Positions 18,516-27,953 of a DNA stretch of 64,000 bases are shown here, piece after piece. Each line of letters begins with the position of its first letter. Position 1 is the stretch's first letter. The notes under the pieces are model-generated. The model saw nothing but the letters and a program-made list of their open reading frames with translations. It had not been told where the DNA came from and made no database searches. Made by a program: the position numbers and the translations under genes. Source of the DNA: Chloropicon primus (lineage: Eukaryota > Chlorophyta > Chloropicophyceae > Chloropicales > Chloropicaceae); NCBI GenBank assembly GCA_023205875.1, contig CP060755.1, positions 1,674,001 through 1,738,000 on the forward strand, written 5' to 3'.

Positions 18516-19141
18516 CCCTTTTTGCTCAACGTCGCGTCGTTCCTCTGCGCCCCAAACTGTCGTCAGTCCGCGGCGGTTACAGTCGCTGCTCCCTCTCCAA
18601 CAATTTCCACCAATAACTGAAGAAGACTGACAAGGTTTGGGGCATTTTGGAAGGGCGGGGAGGGAGAGAGGGAGAGGGAGAGAGGGAGAGGGAGAGAGAG
18701 GGAGGCAAGGGGAAGGAAGGACGTCTCGCTTCGAGGACGTTGGCGTTTGTTGTTTATCGTGTTATCTTTGTTCTGTTTTACTTTCAATTTGGTTACTCAG
18801 ATTAATACTCTTTTTTCGATTTTTTAGACAGGTTTCACAGGCTCGATCCAAAAGAGTCCAACTGTCGTGTCCTGGTTCGTCTGTTCCGTTCCGTTCCGCT
18901 CCTCTGTTGTCCCCTTCTTTCGCCACAGCGAACGAGCAGCCACACGTAGTTGCAAAGAAAACCTTGTGCTGCGTTCTCAACCACCGCGACTAAGATACAA
19001 AACCTTTCATAACACCAAGACCAAGTTGTGGCGACAGAAAGATGACAACAAGAAGCCGGAGGCAACAAGGCAACAGGCAAGACAAGACTCTCTCACTCGA
19101 ACTCCTTTCGCTCCCCTCCTCGAAGACTACGCCACAGTCAC
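18516..19141. other. Intergenic region without a visible gene
   Basis: Between the start of the transferrin gene and the stop of the PKA-R gene. It holds a GGGAGA repeat (about 18658-18705) and moderately AT-rich sequence from 18740 to 18850. The transferrin promoter should be in the first few hundred bases. No conserved protein or RNA motif was recognised. Confidence 0.6.
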
Positions 19142-20198
19142 TTAGATGGCATCAGCATTGATCTTTTTGTATTCCGCGATCCTTTCTCCCAGGATCTCCT
19201 CTGCCGAACCCATAATTCTCTCGAAAGCGGTCCTTGCCATCGACAAGACCTTGACCTTCGTGCCAGCGACACAGTCGGCAGCCCTGGGCTTCTCCTCGAT
19301 CAAAGCCATCTCCCCAAAGTAGCCTCCCGCCTCAATCTTCTTGACCATTTTCCTCTCCTCTCCTATCTTCTTGTAGCACTCTATCTCACCCTTCTCCACA
19401 ATGTAGAACTTGGAGTCGCTGGTAAGTTCGTCCCCTTCCTTCAATATGCACTCACCAGGGTCGTAGATCTCTAGGGTAAGGCAGTCAGCGATCACGCTGC
19501 GGTCCTCCGGGGTCAGAACCTGGAAGAGCTCGATCTGCGACAGCGTTCTCTCGTACTGGAGCCTCTTCTTCGCAGTGCTCACAACTATGATGTTCCTGAA
19601 AGACAGCCTGTCGACGCACCACAGAGTACCTTCACTGCGGGCGATCACAGTAGCTGCCCTAGGGCAGTTATACATAAGAGCTAGTTCGCCAAAAGATCCC
19701 TTGTTGTCGTAGGAAAACACCTCCTGGTCCGCCTTGAGCGCAACAAACTCTCCTCGCTCGATAATGTAAAAGTTGTCTCCTTCGTCTCCTTCCTTGATAA
19801 TCATCTCGTCTTTGTCTACCTTCTTCTCGAACATGGCGTCAATAATATCGGACTCCTGCTCGTTGTCAAGACCGTCGAACAGAATGCACTTCTCCATTGC
19901 AATCTTAATTCTTTCCTTGGCGTCGTCCGACTTCTCGTGCACCACCTTTTGGACTATCTTTCCCATCGTGACGCTCGAGGTCTCCGCGCTCACGGAGGCC
20001 CTCCTTCTTGGAACGAAATTCACGGGCTTCTCGCTCTTTTCTTGCTTGGCAGGTGAGTCATTGCCCACCGCACTCACGTCATTAGACGCTCCGGAGCTGG
20101 TGGTTTGGAGGAGGAACAAAAAGAAAAACATTCGGTCAGCAAGCGCCCCCTGCGTCGCGAAGGACTTCTTCTTCTTCTTCTTACCATATATTTCCCAT
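19142..20198 (-). CDS. cAMP-dependent protein kinase regulatory subunit with acylated N-terminus
   Basis: Two exons: a 14-nt first exon (20185-20198), an 88-nt intron (20097-20184) and exon 2 (19142-20096), giving 322 residues. Joined, the protein begins MGNICSGAS: Gly2 and Ser6 fit N-myristoylation and Cys5 palmitoylation. The dimerisation/docking domain usual in animal R subunits is absent. VPRRRASVS (residues 34-42) is the pseudosubstrate inhibitor site. Two cyclic-nucleotide-binding domains follow, each with an intact phosphate-binding cassette (FGELALMYNCPRAATV and FGEMALIEEKPRAADC). It should hold a PKA catalytic subunit at a membrane and release it on cAMP or a related nucleotide. Apicomplexan PKA-R has the same acyl-for-D/D swap. 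Confidence 0.87.
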
Positions 20199-20230
20199 GC
20201 CTGCCTGCTTCTGTGTGCGTAAGTGTGCAC

Positions 20231-21437
20231 TATGCTTTTCCTATCCGTGTCCTAGAACGAGACGAAAGCTTTCGTCTTGTTTGGCTCCTCGTGTCACGCG
20301 AAGCAGTGCCCCCCTCTTCCTTTTACTCTCCGTCCTATCCAGCCTGCTTCCCAAAGGGTAGGTCACGGAAAGACAAAGTCCGCCGCAAAGATGTACGCCT
20401 TGTGCCCAATGCAGAGTAGAGCGCCGGTGCTCTCCTCTCCCGTCTCAGACTGTCGCCCCCCTCTCAGACTGTTCTCCCGTCCTGGTTGTGTCCAAGTCGT
20501 CGCTTTGTTGCGAGGTTTAGCCCCTCCGAGACTTGGGTTCTTGTCCACTCGTGTCGTTGTGTGTGACCCACACCCCAACCCCCGGTTTCGTTTCGTTTCT
20601 TTCTCGTTCGTTTGTTCGTTGGTTCGTTTCGTGTTCTCTCTCTTGTTCTTGTTCTTGTTCTTGTTCTTGTTCTTGTTCTTGTTCTTGTGTGGGTTTCTTC
20701 TTGTCCGCGTGGTTCCGTGGTCCCTCACCAAGAAACAAAGAAAAGAGAGTTCTGTTCTCTTGCATTTCCTCTTTCTTTTTCTTTTTTTTTGTGTGGATGG
20801 ATGGGGGAAGAACAAGAGAACACAAGAACAAGAACAACAAGAACACAACGCAACACTACACTACACTGTGGCTGTGTTTGAAAGACCAATCTCATCCTCA
20901 GCATCATCATCATCTTTTCCTTCTTCTTCTTCTTCTTGTTCTTGTTCTTCTTGTTCTTGTTGTTCTTGTTGTTCTTGTTGTTGTTGTTGTTCTTGTTGTT
21001 GTTGAACTTGTTGAGGGGCAGGAAACACGATCCCACTCTCCAAGGAGGGGTTGACTCCCCCCAGGAGGGCCCAATTGGGCCAAGAGAGCCAAGAAGAAAC
21101 GGAATACTGTATTCCCTGGCCCGGCGTTCCGGATTCCTCTCCTCCCTCCCCAATCCTCCTCCCTCCCTCCTTGGAGCCGTCAAAGGCCCGGTTCCTCTTT
21201 CCTCGTTCCTCTTCCATCTCCACGCTCGCCCCGGTCTCCGTCCCCAGGGAATTCGAGGTGAGGGGGAGGCTGGCTCCTTATCCACAAAGGGGGAAAAGGG
21301 CGGACGACGACGACAACGACGACGGACGAGAGAGGAGCGCGGGGGCGACGCGTGCGTGGGACGAAACGTACATTACATTGAGCAGTACCAACCGCACGTG
21401 GTCCAACGACTGAGTTTCGGCTGCTGAAGGAAGGAAG
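20231..21437. repeat. Repeat-rich intergenic region
   Basis: About 1.2 kb with no credible gene. Repeats: (GTTCTT)n at about 20640-20688, TTCTTCTTG/GTT-type repeats at about 20920-21012, and TTCG-rich sequence near 20590-20630. Long frames on both strands here are low complexity and lack family motifs. The last 200 bases should hold the promoter and leader of the ribosomal protein L4 gene. Confidence 0.7.
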
Positions 21438-22196
21438 ATGGTGGTGACCGCGAGAACGAGCTTCGTCGGCAAGCCACTCGCCGGCGCGAGGCGACAGGTG
21501 CAGGCGGTGCAAGGGGGGAGGCAGGCGGCTGCGAGGAGGAACACTCTCGTCACGAGGGCACAGGTCGCCGAGGTCGCCGTGCTGAACGAGACGGGGGAGA
21601 AGACGGGGACCAAGTCGCTCGACCTGAAGAGCGCGGGGGAGAACTCCAAGGGACTCGTGCACAGGTACGTCGTCCACGTCCTTCGCAACCAGCGCCAAGG
21701 CACCTCGAGCACCAAGACGAGGGGAGAAGTCAGGGGGGGTGGCAGGAAGCCCTACCAGCAGAAGGGCACCGGAAACGCCAGGAGGGGCTCCAAGAGGTCG
21801 CCCCTGATCCCCGGTGGTGGAATCATCTTCGGGCCCAAGCCGAGGGACTGGAGCGCGAAGATGAACAAGAAGGAGAGGAGGCTCGCCCTGAGCTCGGCCT
21901 TGGTGAACGCCGCGGAGAGCATCACCGTGGTCCCCGACCTGGACGGGAAGTTCGACGACATGAAGACCAAGTCCGTGGTGAGCGCCCTCTCGAGCTTCGG
22001 CGTCGAGGAGGGGGAGAAGGTCCTGCTGATCACCAAGAACCAGGAGAACGAGGGCTTGTACCTGGGAGGACGAAACATCCCAAAGCTCTGCTTCAACGTG
22101 ATGGACAACATCCACATCTACGACCTCCTTAACGCGGACAAGATACTGATGGAGGAGTCTGTTGTACCATACATCGAGGAGAAGTTCGGGGCCTAG
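21438..22196 (+). CDS. Plastid ribosomal protein uL4c, nuclear-encoded
   Basis: 252 residues, no intron. The first 40 residues (Ala/Arg/Ser/Thr-rich, ending in TRA) are a typical chloroplast transit peptide. The mature part follows bacterial L4: HRYVVHVLRNQRQGTSSTKTR, GGGRKPYQQKGTGNARRGS and the extended basic loop up to GGGIIFGPKPRDW, which lines the ribosome exit tunnel, then the globular part ending ILMEESVVPYIEE. It is convergent with the coiled-coil gene. A TGTAA signal lies about 25 bp after the stop (near 22220). Confidence 0.95.
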   Translation: MVVTARTSFVGKPLAGARRQVQAVQGGRQAAARRNTLVTRAQVAEVAVLNETGEKTGTKSLDLKSAGENSKGLVHRYVVHVLRNQRQGTSSTKTRGEVRGGGRKPYQQKGTGNARRGSKRSPLIPGGGIIFGPKPRDWSAKMNKKERRLALSSALVNAAESITVVPDLDGKFDDMKTKSVVSALSSFGVEEGEKVLLITKNQENEGLYLGGRNIPKLCFNVMDNIHIYDLLNADKILMEESVVPYIEEKFGA

Positions 22197-22284
22197 GGGA
22201 GGTTGGAGATCGAAAACTTGTAACCTTACCCGGCGCTCGGGGACCATATGTAGATCGAAAGGGTGGGAAAATTTTACTTTGTTC

Positions 22285-22350
22285 TTGAATCTGAGATATC
22301 TCTTTGCTTGTCTCTTGAATCTGAGATATCTCTTTGCTTGTCTCTTGAAT
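22285..22350. repeat. 30-bp tandem repeat (2.2 copies) between convergent genes
   Basis: The unit starts TTGAATCTGAGATATCTC and continues TTTGCTTGTCTC. Two complete perfect copies and six bases of a third (TTGAAT) lie in the 3' flank shared by the L4 gene and the coiled-coil gene. It contains the palindrome GAGATATCTC. Confidence 0.9.
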
Positions 22351-22425
22351 CACACAACGACGACGACGCCGAGGACGGCGACGCGGGCTTGGTGAGAGAA
22401 GCGCTCGCTCGCTCGACCTCGGGCT

Positions 22426-23205
22426 TCACCCTCCGCCCTTCTTCTTGTCGCTCAGGGAGGAGTTCACCCTCAGGGTTCCCTGGAGGTCCTGCAGCTTTTG
22501 GTTGGCGCGCCAGTTCTCGATCCACGCCTCGGCCGACTTGACTCTCAGCTCCTGCTGCTGGGCGCTGATGGCCTCGGCGTCCTCCTCCCGCCTCTTCACC
22601 TGGGCCTCCGCCTCCTCGAGGGCCCTCCTCGCCGCGTCCACCGCCTTCCTGTCCTCGTCGAGGCCGGTCAGGTTCTCCTGCAGCCTCCCCAGCGTAGCCT
22701 GCTCCTCGGCCTTGATCCGCCCCCAAGTCTCCTCGGCGACTTCGGCCGCCTGCATCAGCCTGCTGATCGACGAGCCTCCCGACCCGCCCCTGGCCGCGAG
22801 CGCTCCTGAGTGCGAAAAAATCGGAAAGAGACCGGCGTGCGTCAGCATTGAACCCTCTTCGGTAGCTCCTCCTCCGCCTCCGCAATCTCATCTTTGGAGG
22901 ACATTTTCGCAGCGAGAGAGAGACCACTCACCGCCCGCGGCAACAAGGCACGCGACGATCCCCCCGAGGACGTAGGTCGGGTTCGAGACCACGGCCTCGA
23001 CGGAGATGGGCGCCGCGAGGGATGCCGAGGTCACCGTCTCCACCACCGCTCCCGGCTCCGCCTTGGCCACCACCCTCTTCTTCCCAGTGTAACGCCCCGG
23101 CAAGTCCTCGATTCCCTTGGTTCTCTCCCTCCCCTGGTTCCCCTGCGCCCACCTCCTTGTCTCCCTCCCCCCGACCCTCCCCCCAATCCTCCCCGTGCTC
23201 ACCAT
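22426..23205 (-). CDS. Membrane-anchored coiled-coil protein, unknown function
   Basis: Exon 1 is 22932-23205 (a second possible ATG is at 23217), the intron 22806-22931, and exon 2 22426-22805, giving about 217 residues. The N-terminal 60 residues are basic and rich in Gly, Arg and Thr, like an organelle transit peptide. A short hydrophobic helix (YVLGGIVACLVAAGGAL) spans the splice junction. The rest is a long coiled coil rich in Glu, Ala and Arg, with a conserved-looking AWIENWRANQKL segment and a basic tail. This could be a thylakoid or envelope protein, but I do not recognise the family. Confidence 0.7.
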
Positions 23206-23365
23206 CGTGCTCCTCATCCTCGTCCTCGTCCCCGTCCAAGCCAAACCCAACGCCCGAACCAATCTTCCGTTCAAGCCCAATGCCCAACCCTGCACCCAGG
23301 AGAAAAGCTTCCAATTGGCTCTCCTAATCTGATCCCACGTTACAGTTATTTAAGACATTAACGCA

Positions 23366-23739
23366 TTAACACTAATTAACGCTGTCCAATCCTCGTGCTG
23401 CTGTTGCCCTGCTCGGCCCGAAACGAGGCGGCTTTTGTTCGGGAACGTGCGATGTGTTGGGAACGGGAGCTCAGGCGGCTCGACCTGTCTACACCGCACG
23501 TCAAATAACCCAATGGCAGGTTACCCACACCAGACTACGCCGTCATCTCTGAGACAAGTCCAATGGACAAGGAGCCCTCGCGGTGACGTAGTCAAGGGAG
23601 GCTTGTGATCCCTCGCCGGGGGATACAGAGGGATGCTACTGGACCACAAGCCTCCCGGGCGCTGGTTCAACGCCTACACGCAAAGCACGACCATCTCCAC
23701 GAGAGCGATTCGATTGGACAGCGTTAATGGGAGTGTTAA
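23366..23739. mobile_element. Possible non-autonomous DNA transposon (MITE-like), TTAA-flanked
   Basis: Imperfect terminal inverted repeats of about 24 bp bound this 374-bp stretch: ACGCTGTCCAATC near the left end and its complement GATTGGACAGCGT near the right end. Both ends continue outwards to CACT/AGTG and then TTAA on each side. TTAA is the target duplicated by piggyBac-type transposons. No coding frame lies inside. The interior has a perfect 12-bp stem (23596-23607 with 23645-23656) enclosing a 5-bp hairpin. No second copy was seen in the window. Confidence 0.55.
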
Positions 23740-24537
23740 CTCGGAATCCGGGGCCTGAGGGACTACTTGAAGACCAAGTTTCGTGGCAGGATCTTCTTCG
23801 TGGACGAGTACCTTACGGCCCGTGATGTGAACGACCAAGCGAGCTGGTGGCAGTCTCACTTGTAGCGTCCACAACGTCGTAAAATAACAATTCGTCATTT
23901 TACAAGCCAATCAACTTTACAAGCGATGATCTTCTTCTTCCTCTCCCTCGCCATCCTTCCCTGAGAGAGACAGAGAGAGGTAGGGTGAAGGACTTCCACT
24001 TCGTCACCCTCCCTCCCTCCTCCCGCCTCTCCCTCCCTCCTGCTTGCCTCCTCCTCCTCCTCCTGCCTTGGCCTTGGGGCTTTATGCAGAATTCTTGTGG
24101 CTGGGATGCGCCCAGGGGGGAGAGGCAGAAGATCCTCTATCTCTCTCTCTCTCTCGAGCCGGGCGACGGCGAGCGAAGCGGCCGAGAGGCGCGGCCGGAA
24201 GCGTAGCGCTTCTCCTCATCTCACGAGCTTTCCAACGACCTCTCGGCCTTGGGGAACGGCCAGAGGGTGAACAAGCGGCGGGCGGCGATGGCAGGGGACG
24301 GCTGGTTGGCGAGGACTTTGACGACGAGTGAGGCGAGCGAGTGTGTGTGTGTGGGAGGCATGGGAGGACCGCGACCGAATCTCTAGGGGCGGGAACACCG
24401 AGCATATATCACGTACGTACGCACGCACGCACAGAGAGAGGCACAGACACAGACACGGCGGACACACACACACACACACACACACAGACGGGGACAGGCA
24501 GACCTCCTTATCCTATCCGTCAGGGGGGACCTCGAGG
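23740..24537. other. Intergenic region upstream of DET1 with an orphan short frame
   Basis: At about 23743-23864 a short plus-strand frame of about 40 codons contains VDEYLTARDV and ends in TAG; it may be debris of an old gene or element. The rest is pyrimidine-rich (CCTCC repeats near 24005-24065), followed by GA/CT repeats, CGTACGTACG-type sequence near 24410 and a (CA)n tract at about 24463-24486. The DET1 promoter and leader should lie here. Confidence 0.5.
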
Positions 24538-26310
24538 ATGAGGGAGAGGAAGAGGGCGACGGGGGAGGGAGAGGAGCCCGGGACGTCGAGGAGGAGGGTG
24601 TGCGAGGAGGCGGGAAGGAATGGGGGCTGCTCGGCGTCGACCTCGGGGAAGCAAGGGTCGGGTTCGAGCTCCAACAACAACTCCCAGGAGAGGTTCTGGG
24701 AGTTCAACCAGGGCGGGAAGGACGCCACGCTGCAGGAGCGGTGGGTCGGGGGGAGCGGGATATTGAGGAAAATTGCGAGGAGGGAGTTCGTGAGCGCCCC
24801 GCCGTCGAGCTCGATCAACTCCATCCGGAAGATGTGCATGGACATCTACCCCTGCAAGTCTTGCATCGCGTCCACGGTTCCGGAGTTTCACATTCGGGCG
24901 TTCACGCCGGACGGCCAGTTCCTCGTGTGCTTCAGCCTGGACCTGCGGCGGGTTCTCGTGTACCGGTACTGCAGGAAGGACCGGGGGAGCTCGCTGTCGG
25001 CCAGCGAGTCCGTCGACACCTTCCTGAGAAAAGTGTTCGAGCTCAACGTGTGCCAGGAGGGGGAGCAGCTGTGCAAGACCTTCTCCGTCACCGTGAAGCA
25101 GGGGAGGTACTTCATTCTCGCGAGCTCGACCACCTCCAACCTGCTGTCCAGCGTGGCGGAGAGGGCGCCCACGTTCGAGAGGGTGACGTTGCACGTCATC
25201 GACCTGGAGAACGGCGTGAAGAGCGACGAGAAAGTTTTCAAGAAGGACTTCATTTGGCTGACCCAGAACAACGGCATCTCGGTGCACGACAACACCCTCG
25301 CGGTGCTCTCCGTGAAGAAGCAGACGATCCACTTCTTCCACATCAACGCTCTGGGGAAGCTGGTCAAGATAAGGTCGGTCGGGGAGTTCATCTACGAGGA
25401 CGACGAACTGGCGCTCTTGGAAGGCTCGGAGTCCGAGACCGCGGCGGCGGGCGGGGGCTCGGGCGCCGAGGAGGGGGGAGTCCGAGGGAGGGGGTCCGGA
25501 GCTCCGGACGCGAAGCCGTACACCGGGATTCAACAGAGGCTTCTGGGCTACCTGGTGACCCGGGCGCTCAAAGCTGGCAGCACGCCGGGGCAGAACGAGA
25601 TCCTCAAGGACTTCTTCTTCCACTTCAAGGAGTACCATGGCTTGATCATGTGGAAGATGCAGATGCTGGACAGCGAGCACTTGCTGATCAAGTTCGACAA
25701 GAGCCCCTTCTCGGGAAGCATTGACTCGCAGGCCGTGCACGCGAGGTACTCGGGGGTCTTCAACGTCCAGTCGGGCGTCTTCGTCTGCTTCTTCTTGAAC
25801 CGGAACGAGGAGCTGGCGTACTTGTACCAAAACTTCACGGACTTCTTTAGGCCTGCACAGCATGACCACCTGTGGTCCAGGTTCGTCAGCTCCTACTCGA
25901 ACGACCAGTTTCTTCGCGCCCAGATCGTGAAGCAGAGGGACAGGTACAACAAGATTTATGGCTCGGAGTCCGAGCTGTCGAAGCAGTTGGCCTCCTTCCT
26001 GCCACTGAGTCCCCAAATGACGAACTCGAGCCCCTACTTGGACGCCAGGCTGTTCCAGTTTGACGACAGATTTGTTTCCCCGTACAACTGTCCGAGGCCA
26101 ATTGCCGAGCACGCGATCAAATTCTTGACGAGGAAGTACGGGAATTGTGTGTTTAAGATCTTGCCCCTGACAGAGGATTCGGATGCAGAGGACGAGGGCG
26201 TTGAGGGCTATGCGACGTTTTGCTTCCACCCCACCCTTCCCTTTGTGATCTCCTCCATGTACAGTAATCAGTTGGTAGGTCCCAGGGTCATGAAATTCTA
26301 CTACAGATGA
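24538..26310 (+). CDS. DET1: DET1 homologue (de-etiolated 1), light-signalling repressor
   Basis: 590 residues from the ATG at 24538; an in-frame extension to 24328 reads through CA and GA repeats and is unlikely to be coding. No intron. DET1 features: a start of the conserved part with DIYPCKSCIAS and FHIRAFTPDGQFLVCFS, the middle FSGSIDSQAVHARYSGVFN with NEELAYLYQNFTDFF, and the C-terminal RPIAEHAIKFLTRKYGN, then FCFHPTLPFVISSMY. In plants DET1 works with COP10 and DDB1 in CUL4 ubiquitin ligases to repress light responses and tune the clock, in the nucleus. A Gly/Glu-rich insertion at about 25425-25520 looks disordered. In the alga it may control photosynthesis genes. Confidence 0.88.
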   Translation: MRERKRATGEGEEPGTSRRRVCEEAGRNGGCSASTSGKQGSGSSSNNNSQERFWEFNQGGKDATLQERWVGGSGILRKIARREFVSAPPSSSINSIRKMCMDIYPCKSCIASTVPEFHIRAFTPDGQFLVCFSLDLRRVLVYRYCRKDRGSSLSASESVDTFLRKVFELNVCQEGEQLCKTFSVTVKQGRYFILASSTTSNLLSSVAERAPTFERVTLHVIDLENGVKSDEKVFKKDFIWLTQNNGISVHDNTLAVLSVKKQTIHFFHINALGKLVKIRSVGEFIYEDDELALLEGSESETAAAGGGSGAEEGGVRGRGSGAPDAKPYTGIQQRLLGYLVTRALKAGSTPGQNEILKDFFFHFKEYHGLIMWKMQMLDSEHLLIKFDKSPFSGSIDSQAVHARYSGVFNVQSGVFVCFFLNRNEELAYLYQNFTDFFRPAQHDHLWSRFVSSYSNDQFLRAQIVKQRDRYNKIYGSESELSKQLASFLPLSPQMTNSSPYLDARLFQFDDRFVSPYNCPRPIAEHAIKFLTRKYGNCVFKILPLTEDSDAEDEGVEGYATFCFHPTLPFVISSMYSNQLVGPRVMKFYYR

Positions 26311-26422
26311 CCAACGACGACGACGACGGCGACCGTGTGGTGTGTGTAAAAATTTTTAGAAGAAAACGCTTCATTTTTTGGGGGGCATCCATTGCCTTGC
26401 TGTCCCTCGGCACGCATGCTTT

Positions 26423-26547
26423 TTACAAGTCCTCCGCAGGGAAGCCTCGCACGGGAGGAACCGCCAACGCCGTCTTCCTGAGCTCCAGAACTTCACCCTC
26501 GTCGAGCTGCCAACCCACCGCTTAGCGTAGCCCAAAAAGCATTCACA

Positions 26548-26597
<50 letters not shown>

Positions 26598-27717
26598 AGC
26601 GTGGGAGATACAAAGGACAATGGAAGCTGCCCTTGCCTGACTCACCGCCCATGATGTCCTCGACCTGTTCCCTGTTTTTCGCCCCCGGAATCACAGTTAC
26701 GTCTGGATTGCAAAGCAGCCAGTTCAGCGCAACCTGCGTGCTGGATTTTCCTCCGTGGTTTTCGCCAATCTCCTTCATGAGCTCCAGCAATGGCTTTGCC
26801 TTCCTCATGAACTCCTGATTGTAGATCCTGGACCTCGCGCCGCTCGGCAAGTTGTCCTCGTCGTACTTTGAGGTGAGGATTCCTTGTGCCAAGGGCGAGT
26901 AGGCGATGACTGTCACACCAAGCTCCCTGCACTTCTCCAAAACCCCGTTCGTCTCCGGCAGGCGGTAAAGCAAGTTATAGTGAATCTGGTTGGAGGCCAG
27001 TGGCACTCCTAACTCTTTCAGCCGCTTGTGCGCCTCAGCAAGGCGCTTGTCGCTGTAGTTGGAAACACCAACACTCTTGGTGAGACCCTGCTTCACGCAC
27101 TCCTCCAGGCCTTCAAGGTACTCGTCGTTGAACCAAAGGCCCGGCCAGTGCAGCTGGTAAAGGTCGCAAGACTCTGTCTTGCACCGAGAGAGCGAGGCAC
27201 GGAGAGCATCAGGGACCGCGCCCTTGGAGAATCGCCAGGGAAGCGCCGCGAACTTGGTCGCGATTTTCGGCCTCGCCAAAGGAATTCCTGCCTCGCCAGT
27301 CGTCATGGAGTCCCTGATGAACCTGCCGAGGATCCTCTCGCTCTCTCCTCCTATGCCGCCGTAAACTTCTGCCGTGTCGATCCAAGCATCCTCTTCGGCG
27401 AGCTCCAGGTAAGCGTCGTACGCTCCCCGCGCGAGTCCCTCCTTCTCCGCAGACCAGCCGTCGTTCCAATAGAGTGCGTCGCCCCAAGACCACGCTCCGA
27501 TGCCGATCGGCGCAACCTTCGTCGGGCCCAAGTCTCTCGACGAGGACGTCACGAGCTCCTCCGTCCCAGTCCCAGCACTCGAAGCGATCCTCGTCCTGGC
27601 CCTGGCCCTGTTCCTCGTGCTCGTTGTCTTCCTCCAAGGCGCCGCCGCGTTGATGCCCCCCGCCGTCCTCAGCGCTCCCCCCCTCGTAGCCATCTTCTCA
27701 CCCACCACCACGTCCAT
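26423..27717 (-). CDS. Plastid aldo-keto reductase (plant plastoglobule/pyridoxal-reductase-like)
   Basis: Exon 1 is 26646-27717 (ATG at 27717; another Met at 27693) and exon 2 26423-26520, with a 125-bp intron. Joining them gives the expected GAVGWQLDEGEVLELR C-terminus. A basic leader of about 65 residues suggests plastid import. The AKR catalytic residues are present (Asp/Tyr in DTAEVYGG, Lys in ATKFA, His in QLHWPG), along with VGVSNYS and VIPGAKNREQ. It is nearest to plant plastid AKRs found in plastoglobules and to pyridoxal reductases, and is not closely related to the double AKR at 13063-15282. The intron carries (CA)n and (GA)n microsatellites (about 26543-26593). Confidence 0.87.
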
Positions 27718-27953
27718 ACTCCACGCCCTCGCTCGTCCCAGTCCTAGTCCGTTATTATGTCCTCCATTTTGGGCCACAAAAACAGCATCTGTTGGAGGTT
27801 TTCCCCTGTTGGTGGGATTCCAGTGTATACCAGTTTGGTCACACCCAAAGGACAACCCACAAAGCGTTTTTTTCGTGTTCTCACTTGCTGGACAAGGCCA
27901 ATCTATAGTTACGAGGAGTTACGAGGAGGGCAGCGAGTGAAACCCTACCGGTC
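27718..27953. promoter_or_regulatory. Divergent intergenic between AKR and Fanzor
   Basis: 236 bp with a TTACGAGGAG direct repeat (two copies, about 27908-27927) just upstream of the Fanzor ATG. It must contain the 5' leader of the AKR gene and the left boundary of any Fanzor element. No terminal inverted repeat with the right side was found. Confidence 0.5.

Noticed and set aside
20231-21437. Protein-coding genes in the repeat-rich intergenic frames
   Set aside because: The frames translate to Leu/Val/Phe or Asn/Lys runs produced by GTTCTT-type repeats and contain no conserved motif.
23650-23700. tRNA gene (GGTTCAACGCC resembles a B box)
   Set aside because: No A box or acceptor stem at the right distance; the nearby 12-bp stem does not fit a cloverleaf.
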